Shown in pieces: positions 35,247 through 45,811 of a stretch of 64,000 nt of DNA (within the stretch, counting starts at the first letter, position 1; every line of letters starts with the position of its first letter). A program made the translations under genes and the position numbers. Where the stretch lies: the NCBI GenBank assembly GCA_017311185.1, contig JAESUZ010005464.1:168501-232500 (forward strand), written 5' to 3'. Source of the stretch: Proteles cristata cristata (taxonomy: Eukaryota; Chordata; Mammalia; Carnivora; Hyaenidae). The notes beneath the pieces are model-generated. The model was not told the origin of the DNA. It was given only the letters and a program-made list of their open reading frames with translations, and did not search any database.

Positions 35247-35986
35247 CAGTAAAACCTTGGTTTGCAAGCATAATTCTTTCCAGAAACATGTTTGTAACCC
35301 AAAGCACCTATCAATCAAAGGGAATTTCCCCATAAGAAATAACGGAAGCTCAGATGGTTCATTCCACAACCCAAAAATATTCATATAAAAATGATTACAG
35401 TACTGTAACATAATACAAAATAATAAAGAAAATACAAAATAGAAAAATGAATTAACTTGCACTTACCTTTGAAAACCTTCGTGGCTAGCATGAGGGAGAC
35501 AGGAGAGAGAAGCGTTATTGTGTAGGACGACTTTCACTAATGGAATCACTGCTATCTGTCAGCTCAATGCAACCTTTTTCTTTTGGTGCAACTTTAACAA
35601 GGAGCCCATCCAGCGACCTAGAAGGAAGCAAACATTCCTAAGCTTATTCTTGTACGGAAAAGCAAAGGACTGTCCATAGGTGCTTTGAAGTGACAAAATC
35701 TACACTAGTGCCAGTCGTGGGCACCTTCCAACGTTCTGAAAGATCACGGATTTCTGCCAAACACCGTGGCCTCAGACCGAGCATCTGAGTATGGGGGATG
35801 GTCACCCACAATCCCACAGAGAGAGAGAGAGAGAGAACCACTGGCTCAGTTGTGATCATGTGATCTTCGGCATCGCGTACTACTCGTATTGCAGGACATT
35901 GCTCATCTGTCAAGTTAAAGTTTATTAGAAATGTTTTCTTGTCTTGCAGACATAAGAACAACTTACTTGCAATCCAAGGTTTTCTG
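35247..35986. mobile_element. Tigger-type (pogo) non-autonomous DNA transposon
   Basis: About 740 bp with clear terminal inverted repeats: cagtaaaaccttggtttgca at the left and, reversed, cagaaaaccttggattgcaa at the right. A TA dinucleotide lies on each side (35245-35246 and 35987-35988), the expected pogo/Tc1 target duplication. The wording next to the right end (reversed: aagacaagaaaacatttcta, 'gaccacatgatcacaactgagcc'-like) is what I recall of the carnivore Tigger1a group. No transposase frame survives; the 162-codon minus-strand frame that crosses it is chance and runs into an AT microsatellite. A (GA)n run is at 35817-35836. Confidence 0.88.
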
Positions 35987-36064
35987 TATGTGTGTATATA
36001 TATGTATATATATATGTGTGTGTGTATACATATATGTCTGTATATATACATATACATACATATG
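35985..36064. repeat. (TA/TG)n compound microsatellite
   Basis: Alternating TATG, TATA and TACA units over about 80 bases, starting at the target TA beside the Tigger element. A palindromic AT-rich tract like this can extrude and is mutable. Confidence 0.9.
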
Positions 36065-36490
36065 TCGTTCAAACTGTCATTATTTACTGGACCAAAAATA
36101 AAATCCAAAAAACAGTTACAAATTATATCCAACCTTTAATTCGAATATATATAGGCACTTTGACTCATTATGCAGAGTAAACACACCTCTTTATTCAGCT
36201 CTCCTTCGTAGGTTAACTGTCAGCACAAGAAGCAAAACCCTGTGAATGAGGATATGGGAGGGCATTTTATGGAATAATTAGATTCTCTATCTCAAGAACC
36301 ACATTTATATGCAGGAGAGAAAAAGCTCATGATCCTTTGTGCCTTGTTTGTTCCTTGTGGGAACCATTCTCACCTGGCCTCTATTTAACGTACAGGTTCT
36401 TATATATTGGGGTATTTAAAAAGTGGGATGGAAAAGGAAACACTGAACACAGCTTCTTTCTTTGGGGTTTGCATTAAAATACATATTTGA
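36065..36490. other. Unique sequence, nothing recognised
   Basis: AT-rich, with no repeat or open frame of note. Confidence 0.4.
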
Positions 36491-36693
36491 GGGGGCATCT
36501 GGGTGGTTCAATCAGTTAAGCATCCCACTTCGGCTCAGGTCATGATCTCCCAGTTTATGAGTTCGAGCCTCATGTCAGGCCTGCTGTCAGCATGGAGCCT
36601 GCTTCAGATCCTCTGTGTCCCCCTCTCTCTGCCCCTCCCCCACTCACGCATGCTCTCCCTCTCTCTCAAAAATAAAATAATTTTTTTTTTAAT
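36491..36693 (+). mobile_element. CanSINE, first of a tandem pair
   Basis: Head gggggcatctgggtggttca, B-box region tgagttcgagcctcatgtca, with a small deletion that removes part of ctctgtgctgacagctcag (now 'cctgctgtcagcatgg'). (CT)n stretch and tail AAAATAAAATAA plus ten Ts. Confidence 0.92.
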
Positions 36694-36703
36694 GAAAAAT
36701 GTA

Positions 36704-36930
36704 GGGGCAACTGGGTGGCTCAGTCGGTTGAGTGTCCGACTTTGGCTCAGGTCATGATCTCGCCCTTCCTGAGTTTGAGCCCATGTGGGGCTCTGTGCTG
36801 ACAGCTCAGAGCCTAGAGCCTGTTTGGGATTCTGTGTCTCCCTCTCTCTCTCTGCCCCTCCCCCGCTTGCACTCTGTCTCTCTCTCTCTCAAAAACAAAT
36901 AAACATTTAAAAAATGAAAAATGAAAAAAA
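36704..36930 (+). mobile_element. CanSINE, second of a tandem pair
   Basis: Complete copy starting ggggcaactgggtggctcag. The flanks share aatgaaaaatg (36691-36701 and about 36912-36922), consistent with insertion into the A/T-rich tail of the preceding SINE. Confidence 0.93.
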
Positions 36931-36934
36931 TAAT

Positions 36935-38213
36935 GCACTTGATCTTGGTCCACCATTTTAAAACCCGAACAGCACAGGTATTTGGACAGTGACACCAGGT
37001 TTCATTATCCTTGGGTTGTCCTCCTCACATGTTAGAACTGGGTATCGAAACATGTGAGGTAACCTGAAGCTGAGAAAAGCACAGCCCATCGAGTTGACCT
37101 CAAAGGAAAGGAAAGTGTTAACCGGAGTAGAAAGGAGTGTTTGGAAACAGCCTCAGCTATTTCACAGCAGACTTTGGGAGGGCTCCAGGACAGGGATTCT
37201 CAATTCCATAGTAGTCAAGTAAAGTGTTCTTATAAACGTAAAATGAGCCTGCCTGGCAGCCTATGCAGAAGGCAGCTTCCCTCCAAACATAATATTTGAT
37301 ACTGTCCACACTTTAGCACTCTGTTACTGTTGGCTCTGCTACGTATCAGATGTGATGTTTTCCCTGGTTGTTGTTTAAAGGAAGGGGGTTGGAAAATCTC
37401 CAGTTTGTTGGTATGGCGCGAGGAAAACCGTGTGCCTGTGCAAACACGGATCCCTCTCCAAACTAAACACGTATGCAGCACCTTCAGTTTGAGGGGAATG
37501 GTGTTGTTTTCTGTTAACTTCCCAACGCCTTGCAGAGGACATTAATATTCCGCATCCATTTTACTACTGGATTTCAAGAAAAGAAGTCTCCAGGAAGTTT
37601 CCTCCACATGCAATTCTTACAGCTGGAGCGGAAACCAATTCTTAAAAGTCTCATCTTCTAAATAATGCTTCCGCCTGTCTTTCTCCATCAAACCTTCGGA
37701 GGCTGTACTGTCGGGGAAGTGAGCTAAGGGCCCCAGACGCTCATGCGCCAGCACCGTCGATCCCCAGATGGGTCCACATTTATTCGGCCCTCTGCACAGC
37801 CTTGCTTGACAGAGTAAAAGGCAGAGTAAGGGCCTCCTCTTAGGAGAAGTTCCATTCTTCCGAGAAGCTTTTCTTTCTCAGCGGACAGCGAACTATCCAG
37901 AGCGATCCTGGAAGAAGTCATTTGCTCACGGCTGGAGGCTGATTTGCGGCCCCGCAGCAGCCCGTGCACAGCAAGAAGACACGCGGCAAGTTGGGGATTT
38001 TTCTGCACATTCAGCAGGGCACCGTGCTCTAACCGCCGCTTGAAGAATGCTGAAGTCATGTGTCAGTGCGCGCAAGAACGATTCTTTGTGCAGCAGAAAG
38101 CTTGACTGGTAGCTTAAGGGAGAGAGTCACACACAACTCGGTCCTACCCATCTCGGATTTTTGCAGTTTGAGGCCATGGAGAGCCTATTTCAGATCCAGG
38201 GAGAGTCGAAAAA
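36935..38213. other. Unique sequence with a CpG-rich patch
   Basis: No interspersed repeat. The 3' half (37681-38160) is unusually rich in CpG and is listed separately. The 5' half has nothing I recognise. Confidence 0.45.
37681..38160. promoter_or_regulatory. CpG-rich patch, possible small CpG island or regulatory element
   Basis: By hand I count about 25 CpG dinucleotides in 480 bases, far above the CpG-depleted surroundings; the highest local density is 37861-38100. It contains a 111-codon open frame on the minus strand (37724-38059), hydrophilic with a leucine-rich start, that I do not recognise. CpG retention of this kind occurs at unmethylated promoters or at recently methylated, still undecayed sequence. 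No TATA box, splice signal or transcript evidence is visible, so a first exon is only a possibility. Confidence 0.4.
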
Positions 38214-38230
38214 CAATTTCAGACTCTTTC

Positions 38231-38450
38231 TTTTTTTTTCTTTTAATGTTTTATTTATTGGGAGAGAGAGAGAGACAGACAGCGTGAGCAGGGGAGGGTC
38301 AGAGAGAGAGGGAGTCACAGACTGAAACAGGCTCCAGGCTCTGAGCTGGCAGTCAGCACAGAGCCCAACGCGGGGCTCGAACCCACGAACCGCGAGATCA
38401 TGACCTAAGCGAAAGTTGGACGCTTAACCGACTAAGCCACCCAGGCACCC
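38231..38450 (-). mobile_element. Young CanSINE copy B
   Basis: Same young subfamily as 29012-29239, differing by eye at only a few positions outside the GA-repeat length. A 17-bp target duplication (caatttcagactctttc) lies at 38214-38230, with a one-mismatch copy at 38451-38467. It lies just downstream of the CpG-rich patch. Confidence 0.96.
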
Positions 38451-38539
38451 CAATTTCAGAATCTTTCAACCATTCCTCTCGCCAGGCCTCTCAGTAAAGA
38501 TGCTAACCGGCAGCCAAACCGAAAATACTAATTTCACCT

Positions 38540-38790
38540 CTCCTTCACATTTGTTATCTGCTTGGCCAGGCCAGCAGATCACTCTGGACAGTCGCCAGAT
38601 GAAAACCTCATTTGCAAACCAGTGGCCCACGGGCCCACCCTGCCTTAGATGATGTATTTTATTTGGCCTTTACTGTGTTTTCAAGAAATATGTGTGTTGT
38701 TGACATGTAAAACTCAGGAAATTCCACATAAACATCTACGTTTCTGGTTTCTCTTAAAATTCTGAAGTTCTGGTCATCCCAGACCCACAT
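38540..38790. repeat. Possible decayed DNA-transposon remnant
   Basis: 'gtggcccacgggcccaccc' followed by 'ttttatttggcctttactgtg' and 'aggaaattccacataaacat' has the wording of old hAT-type elements that carry a ggcccgcgggcc motif near one end. I could not find matching inverted ends. Confidence 0.3.
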
Positions 38791-38999
38791 TCCCAAGGCA
38801 TATGGTGCAGTGAGGCCAAGGGGTAGGTCTGTCCTCTGGACTAGACGTCCACGGTGACTCAGTCCCAGCCAATGTGAATGTCATCTACTGATGAACAAGG
38901 TTATCATACACAAGCCAGAGTCCTGAGTTCAGAGAGGCGTAAGGTGAGTTCAGTTTAGGATACAGGACTTCACTCTCATGTCCGTAAGGAAGGAGCACT

Positions 39000-39140
39000 A
39001 TTTCAAACACAGAGAACCATAAGCAACAGCACACTTAACTGGAAGACAGGTAACCCGAGGGTCTGACGCAACTCCCCTCACTCTGTGCTGATGCCTCAGT
39101 TTCCTCATCTGCACTGTGGAGGTGTTAGGAGCTACCACTT
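39000..39140 (+). mobile_element. MIR SINE remnant
   Basis: 'gatgcctcagtttcctcatctgc' (in pieces) is the best-conserved part of the MIR core, followed by a decayed 'aggtgttaggagctacc'. The 5' part is only loosely recognisable. Confidence 0.6.
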
Positions 39141-39854
39141 GTCATCTCATTCAGTAATTCATTCAACAGCATCTATACAGAGGCACTAACATCGAAGGTT
39201 TAGAGTCTCACAACAGGGATCTGCAATTAGGACTTCGTTTTCCTTAAATATAAAGTAAGGATCATTTTCCTCGCCTAATAAAGTAAGCATCTGGCATAGT
39301 CTGTATACGCAATCACCATGAGATTTTCTTTGTTTTTTGTTTTTAATTAAGTACCAACTGTTTGCCAAGATTTGTGCTAGGCCTTGGAAATATGAGATTA
39401 TTTTTTAGGAGTTCTGTTATCAGGCTTCTAACATCAGAGGTCCTTGATACTTAGGGGATTGTATTTAAATCAGTACATTTGCTCCAGCAAAGTGTACACA
39501 CACAATAACTTGCATAACATTCCAGGAATGTGGAAGTTCCTGAAGCCCGTTCACGGGGCCTGCTCCATTCGGTAGGTCCTCACGAGAGGGGTGGTCACAC
39601 AGGATGTTGAAGTGGTGGTTGCATAAGACACAAGAGTTGCACAAAGAAATAGGCAGCGCAGTTCCGTGTGAGGGCAAGGGGCTGAGGAACACAGAGTGGA
39701 AATGGGCAATAAGAGCAATTTTTTTTTTAATGAGAGCAATTTTTAATGAGCATGACATCACTTTCTTTTCAGATGAAGAAGATATTCCTATTACAACTCA
39801 TGCAGGCAGACCGGTGTTTTGTCTCTCTCACACATGTATTGCATGTATGTAATT
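39141..39854. other. Unique sequence, no gene seen
   Basis: A short stretch at 39345-39395 (accaactgtttgccaagatt, then gtgctaggccttggaaatat) resembles a fragment of an old dispersed repeat. Otherwise nothing recognised. Confidence 0.35.
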
Positions 39855-39863
39855 GCAGCTCCT

Positions 39864-40100
39864 TTAAAAAAAATTTTTTTTTTTACTGTTTATTGATTTC
39901 TGAGAGAGAAAGAGAGAGAGAGAGAGAAACAGAGCATGAGCCGGGGAGGGTCAGAGGGCAAGGGAGACACAGAATCCGAAGCAGTGTCCAGGCTCTGAGC
40001 TGTTAGCACAGAGGCCAACATGGGGCTCAAAGCCACAAATCCAAAGATCATGACCTTAGCGGAAGCCGGACGCTAAACCAACAGCCACCCAGGTGCCCCA
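39864..40100 (-). mobile_element. CanSINE
   Basis: Complete but diverged. The minus-strand head is ggggcacctgggtggctgtt and the GA stretch (39901-39927) is expanded. The flanks share gcagct (39855-39860 and 40101-40106) with similar following bases, a likely eroded target duplication. Confidence 0.92.
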
Positions 40101-40110
40101 GCAGCTACTG

Positions 40111-40879
40111 TCATACATGTTATATTCTGGAATTATCTTCTCTCCTATGATCCTTTAACCTTTTTTATCAAAATAGCTCTATGTCATCCTGGGTATGAAG
40201 CTTCATCTCAGTATTTCTTAAGCCTGAGAAACTGCTTTTGCATAGGGTTGATGAGGCATATGCAGTTTTGTCCATATTCTAGTCTTTTCCTCATCTTCAA
40301 CCTGCAGTTCCCAATATGCACAGGACTGATTGAGCATGGGACCTGATTTTTATGTGTTGGTGACCCATGTGGGGCCGGTGGTCACTCTGGGCCACCTCTG
40401 CCCTTGAGCCTCTCTGTCCTTTAGGTTGGACATGACACTTTATCACATTCCCTCCAAAACGAATCCAACCGCAAAAGTACTGGGACGTAGGGAGTTAGGT
40501 TTTACTGAGGGTTTGGGAGACAGAGTGAAAATTCACTGCATTTCTCAACAAAATGCCCCACCTGCCAAAGCTTTTCTCTTCCAAAGGCCAGACCCTTGTG
40601 TCTCCTCCGCCCTCACCCACTCTGTAGCCTGTGCTAATTCAGAGAACGGCGCGTCCTAAGCTTCTGCAATTCTGCTTCCTCATTCCTGTTATTTAATACT
40701 GGGTGAATTATGAGAAAGCCTCCACGCCGAGCATGACAATTTTGTTTACACCATTCAACAAGCAACAAGTCCTCCTTAGTATTCATGCTATTTGTGGTGG
40801 GGTTAGGAGGACGTTAAGTAACAAACATATCTTCCCTCCTCCCCACCCCCACCCTACCAACAACTTACATTCTTCACTC
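40111..40879. other. Unique sequence, no gene seen
   Basis: No repeat recognised. The 77-codon plus-strand frame at 40426-40659 has no known motif. Confidence 0.4.
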
Positions 40880-40894
40880 ATTACTTGACGGCAC

Positions 40895-41150
40895 CCTTGA
40901 TGTTAGAACACGTAAACTCGTCTCTCCTTTTTGGACAGCTGCACAGTGTACCAGTGTATATATGCAGCATGGTGCATGTAGCCATTCTCAGATATTTACT
41001 TTCCTTTTTCCTATTACAAACAATGCTACCATCAATATCGCACACTCGTGTGTCAGTTGGATACATTACTGGAATTGGTATTTCTGTGTCGTGAATGTGT
41101 ATGTTATAATGTTCAGTGGATGTTGCTATCCAGGAATTTGTCTCCCAACC
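40895..41150 (-). mobile_element. Probable LINE-1 ORF2 C-terminal remnant
   Basis: 'cctattacaaacaatgctacc', 'atcaatatcgcacactcgtgtg', 'tggaattggtatttctgtgt' and 'ggatgttgctatccaggaat' follow, with heavy decay, a reversed old L1 segment (attacaaacaatgctgcaat, gtgtgagtatttctgtagg, gatattgccaaattg). Confidence 0.5.
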
Positions 41151-41306
41151 CACTGTGTAGAAGAGACTATTTTTGTTTTCCTAAGATTACTTCGTTTTGT
41201 ATGTTTATTCATGTCCCACCTTGATTCAAAGGTGGCTGGCAGAGAAATAGAACTTATAGGCAGATGAGAAGGGAAAGTAGAAAACAAAGATAAAGACATA
41301 AAATGG

Positions 41307-41501
41307 GACGCTGGGTGGTTCAGTCAGTTGAGCGTCCAACTCTTGCTTTCAGCTCAGGTCATGATCCCAGGGTCGTGGGATCAAGCCCCACATTGGGCTC
41401 TGCACTGAGTGTGGAGCCTACGTAAGATTCTATCTCTCCTTCTGCCCCTCTCCCTTGTTAAGTGCTCTCTCTCAAAAAAAAAAAAAAGGGTTTAAAAAAA
41501 T
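41307..41501 (+). mobile_element. CanSINE, older carnivore subfamily
   Basis: The form 'caactcttgctttcagctca', 'tgatcccagggtcgtgggat' and ctctgcactgagtgtggagc differs from the felid body and is the wording I associate with an older carnivore-wide SINE. Perfect 11-bp target duplication (acataaaatgg) at 41296-41306 and 41502-41512. The tail is A14. Confidence 0.93.
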
Positions 41502-41512
41502 ACATAAAATGG

Positions 41513-43291
41513 ACTGGTGAGTAAGTAAGGGTATTATAAAAATTTGTTCAAATCCATTCATAAAAATCCATTCAAATTCATGCAAACCAGGCATCCCTCA
41601 GGTTTGGCACTAAGCTTTCCAGCAGCCAATGCAAAGACGGCAAACTGATCAATTAGAGAATCCACAACTGAAAACAAAGCCGTGGCTTGCCAGTCTCATG
41701 TAAGAAACACTGTACACTGAGACTGTCCTCAGCAGCGTGACCTTGTGTGAACCCCACAGCACCCGGGTATCTGCCCCTTTTTCTCAGACCCAAAGCAGAG
41801 CCCTGCTGTTACATGCACAGGTGCTGATTATGGTGGGTGGGGTGCGGGCCTGGCCACGGCTGATAAAACGACCCCCTGCCTCTGAATGTGGCCAGATAAC
41901 AGAGTGTTTATGGCAGGCATCATCACACAAATACACAGACCTTCCTTTCTCTTCAAAGCTTCTGGGCCCTGCCTTGGAGGATGAAACCAGAAGTAAATCT
42001 GCAGCTGTGTAGGTAAGCCCAGGCAGGAAAGCAGTCACACTCCCAAGCAGAAGGTGTGGGCTGCCTGCTGGCTGAGCAGGCAGAGGGCTGGATGGATGTG
42101 TTCCCCATGCTGCCCAGGGCTGGGTGGCAGGGATGCCCTGAGGCACTGAGGAGCCAGGGGACACCTGTGTAAATGGCCAGCCGCAATCACAAATGGGCTG
42201 AATCCCCCGACAGAGGGTCAGATGTCTCCACAAGCTCTGAGCCAAAGCAAAGGGAGCAGAGCTGGACCACAGGCAGTGGAGGAGCTAAGAGATGGTTGAA
42301 CTTGGGCCTGGATTTGAAAGCAGGGCAAACTAGCAAGAAAGGAGTGGGTCTCCGAGGGTTGAGGTTGGCAAAATTCAAAACAAAATGGATTGAGTCACGT
42401 AAGGTTTTATCCCCAAGGCCCACTGCACTGTGGATAATTTGACCCACAAGCTACCCCACACTGTGGTATGGGCACCCAGACATAACTGGAAAGGACCTGT
42501 CAGCACCATATGATGAACAGAAAGAAAAAAGAGTTAAGAACATGTGTCTGAGCCCCATGAATATAGAGGGGTGGTATCCTCCTTTGTCATTCCCTGGATG
42601 ACGAAGAAAAGAAAGTCCTTCCGAGGGAAAAGAAAAGAAATGACAGCAGACCCTTGATTGAAGGAACTTTTTCTGAGCATCTGCCCAGAGACAGAAAGGG
42701 ACGTAAGAACAGCAGGCTGCTCCCAAGGGAATAAAAGGGACCAGAAGATGCATAGGGACATGCCTGTTGGGGACATGATATGACATGGAGAGAATGAGGG
42801 ACATCTTCCATTTAGAGAAGACTGATTTATTTAACGATCTTTGCATTCCCTTGATTCCTTTCAAGTGCATCCACATGAAGGTTGACTTTTGAAACATGAG
42901 TTTTAGCCAGTACAGCTGTCCTGGGTTTTTAACTTCACCCACATGGACCCTGACCCACTGTCTAAAAGCCTCCCGCCCTTCACATGGGTCTGCTTTGGCT
43001 AGACCTGGGAGAATGCTTTCCCCAGCCCATGTTCTGTGTACCTCCAGGCTAGCAGTGAGAGCATCCCAGGATGGCTGGCTGATGAAGAAATATAATCACA
43101 GCTGTAGATTCTGGTATAACTTCACCAGAATATGCCAGTGCACACATAATATGAACTTACATATGGGAAGACATGAAGATGTGGTAGTCAGGTTTCATTG
43201 TGAGACTGCCGTATTCTACTTTGAAAGACTTCAGTATGACTGTGTTAGCCAGATGACTTCAGGTATCAGGTGCAACTTAAGTAACTTTTCA
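41513..43291. other. Unique sequence with the longest open frame, no gene supported
   Basis: The two longest non-repeat frames are here: 153 codons (41784-42245 minus) and 163 codons (42451-42942 minus). Both lie in mixed-composition DNA with equally long frames on the other strand. Neither shows a domain, signal peptide or repeated motif I recognise. Confidence 0.4.
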
Positions 43292-43302
43292 TTAAGACTT
43301 TT

Positions 43303-43511
43303 TTTCATTTACTAATTTTGAGCCAGAAAAGAGAGAGTACATGTGCATGGGGGAGGAGCAGAGAGAGAAGCGAGATAGAATCCCAAGCAGGCTCTGTACT
43401 GTCAGCACAGAGCCTGACTCAGGGCTTTGTCTCACGAACCATGAGATCATGGCCTGAGCCAAAATCAAGAGCCAGATGCTTAACTGACTGAGCCACCCAG
43501 GTATCCCTTTG
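43303..43511 (-). mobile_element. CanSINE, older copy
   Basis: The reversed head is ggatacctgggtggctcagt, with 'catctggctcttgattttgg' marking the older subfamily. An 11-bp duplication (ttaagactttt) lies at 43292-43302 and 43512-43522. Confidence 0.92.
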
Positions 43512-43522
43512 TTAAGACTTTT

Positions 43523-44299
43523 AAGTCATTGATAAAAAATGAACTTATTGGGAAAAAGTCATGCCCAGAATGTGACAGGATATGTAAAAATTAGTGTAGG
43601 TTGCAGAAAAAAAAAAAAAAGAAGAAGACCTGTTTTCTTATTGTCCAAATAGCTACCATTTCCATCAGTGTAATATGGTGATCTGGAATTTTGGTCAGGA
43701 CTCCTTGGAATCTATTTTTAAATGAGTTCATCACCTGAACACTACTAGAAAGGTGCCACCTTTGATCAATGTAATGATTTTGATGTGAAAACCCCCAATT
43801 AAGGCTCTTAATCATTTCCGTGGTAACAGAGAGTTTTGAACAAAACACAAGAGCAAGAGTATTATCCATGAACAACAAAGCCCACACATGGAGGAAACTA
43901 AGACGCTCTTTTGGCTAAAAAAACAGAATTCACAACATACTGGTGAGGCTTCTACCTCCTTGGGTGGTGACCTCAGGACTTTCTTCCCCTCAGCTAGGTG
44001 TAGCCTTGACAAGGAAGGTGTGAGGCAGGGGCCTGGACCACCGTCCACAGCCATCAGGCCCTCTTGGGAGGAGGGTTCCCCATCCATCTTCTTTCATTCT
44101 GGGCACCCCCACCTGAAAAAAAAAACAGTTTGCTTAGTAGACATCCCCTGCCTCAGATTATAATGAAGCTTTTTAAATAATGTTTTCTGCCATCACCTTA
44201 GGCAGTTTTTATGTAGTGAGGAACTACAAAAATGTGTGATACATATTCTAATAGAGAGAATTTACTACTTTATAATTGCAGAAGCAATAATCTGCAAAC
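43523..44299. other. Unique sequence, regulatory texture at 43690-43830
   Basis: A15 run at 43606-43620. A perfect MEF2-type CTATTTTTAA near 43710 and a TCF/LEF-type CTTTGATC near 43761 lie within an information-rich stretch. No exon is seen. Confidence 0.35.
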
Positions 44300-44473
44300 A
44301 TTGTTTTAAATGTTATTTTTGGGAGAGAGAGAGGGAGACACAGAATCCAAGGCAGGCTCCCGGCTCCAAGCTGTCAGCACGGAGCCCCACGTGAGGTTCG
44401 AACTCATGAACAGCAAGATCATGACCTGAGCCTACGTCAGATGCTTAACCGACTGAGCCACACAGGCGCCCCT
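44300..44473 (-). mobile_element. CanSINE, internally shortened
   Basis: Reversed head ggggcgcctgtgtggctcag, B-box region catgagttcgaacctcacgt, body ctgacagcttggagccgg, then a reduced CT stretch. The segment normally between the CT stretch and the tail (about 35 bases) is missing. Confidence 0.88.
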
Positions 44474-44631
44474 CACTCAAACACATTTATCTCTAGCACT
44501 ACTGAACTGAGTGGAGGCATCACAATGCATTTTAGGCAGACGGGATGTGCAAGTTGAGGATAACCAAACTCCCTCCACCACCTTCTGCGCTCCTGGGACT
44601 GTCTACCTGAGTGTCTGACAAGGTGAGAGGC

Positions 44632-44990
44632 TCAGACTCCGCTGGAATCCGGACTGGCAGGACCCCCAGGCTGCCAGCTTTACACGAGCATCTCGTGCAG
44701 GCGGAAGCCTTACTTCCTCACACCTGCTTCACGGGTCGGAGCTCCAGAGATGCGGAATTCCACAGGGCTGCCCTCACTGAGGCCCGCACATACCACAGGC
44801 TGCTGCAGGATGTGTTTACTCACCCAGTTGGCCTGACGCAGTGCACAAGCCCGTGGGCACAGGGTAGTCACAACCCGCCCCCCGCCAAGCTCCCGCCCCC
44901 TCCCCCGGGAGCCTGCAGAACTATGCAGGTCAAGTTGTGAAAGCGCATCATTGGCCATCATCCGTGGTTATTTAGAACGGTGTATGCGGT
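44632..44990. promoter_or_regulatory. Second CpG-rich patch with GC-box-like words
   Basis: I count roughly 19 CpG in about 360 bases. 'cccgccccccgcc' and 'tcccgccccctcccc' at 44875-44905 resemble Sp1/KLF sites. No TATA box, no exon evidence. It overlaps a 109-codon plus-strand frame (44611-44940) of no recognised family. Confidence 0.35.
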
Positions 44991-45600
44991 TCCCAGGAGA
45001 CTGCTCTCCTTAAACTCTGCTCATTGTCCTAGTAGGAAACAATGAGTGTGATTACTCTTTCTTCTCCATAACATCTCAAGGGAGCTCTTTGCTCATGTGA
45101 TTCTCCACGGAGACATGGTGACATCTGCCTATACCCAGGTAGATGGCAAAAATAACTAAAGAAAGAGGGTGTGAGGAAATACTGAAATCATACGGCAAAA
45201 TGTGCAAATATGGATTATAAAACAAATACACTCTATAAAAAGTATAATTTAAAACTGACACGTTATCATGAAGTGTGGAGAATAAGTAATTATTGCTGGG
45301 TATGGAGGGGGAAATGCAGTATATAAATCACGCAGAAAACAAATTTTCTCCATTGCTGGAGGGCATTTGGGATTGGTATCTAAATCTTCTTAAATTTACA
45401 GGGGTTTTATTCCAGCATTGTTTTTGTTACATCCTGTCCCAACATCGAGGTCCTAGACATTGGACCTCTTTTCCCCAAGATCTGGATACTTTTTTTTTTC
45501 CTCTCTTCATTCAGACAAGACGCCAGTGAGGATTAATTCAAGCAAACAGTGTAAAAGCCTCTGTGGCTGCTGCACTTACATTTTTACAGCAGCCTCAGAG
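44991..45600. other. Unique sequence, nothing recognised
   Basis: AT-rich with a T10 run near 45490. No repeat or exon identified. Confidence 0.35.
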
Positions 45601-45608
45601 GATGAAAC

Positions 45609-45803
45609 CAGGGGCCCTTGGGTGGCTCAGTCTGTTGAGATTCTGACTCTTGGTCTGGGCTCAGATCATGATCTCACGGTTTGTGACATTTGGCCCCCTG
45701 TTAGGCTCCACGCTGACAGCGTAGAGAATGCTTGGGATTTTCTCTCTGCCCTTCCTCCACTCTCTCTCTCTCTGTCAAAAGAAGTGAAAAAGAAAAAAAA
45801 CAA
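45609..45803 (+). mobile_element. CanSINE, older copy
   Basis: Head aggggcccttgggtggctca, then gattctgactcttggtctgg and tgcttgggattttctctctg, the older subfamily form. The B-box region is badly decayed (ttgtgacatttggccccctg). An 8-bp direct repeat (gatgaaac) is at 45601-45608 and 45804-45811. Confidence 0.9.
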
Positions 45804-45811
45804 GATGAAAC

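Noticed and set aside
35644..36132. 162-codon minus-strand frame with a run of isoleucine, tyrosine and histidine
   Set aside because: It reads through the Tigger element end and a TA/TG microsatellite; not transposase and not a gene.
41784..42245. 153-codon open frame on the minus strand
   Set aside because: Composition follows the GC-rich DNA, a 91-codon frame overlaps on the other strand, and no motif is seen.
42451..42942. 163-codon open frame on the minus strand, the longest in the window
   Set aside because: No recognisable domain, repeated start codons in other frames of the same stretch, and no splice or promoter context. The length is within chance for 64 kb.
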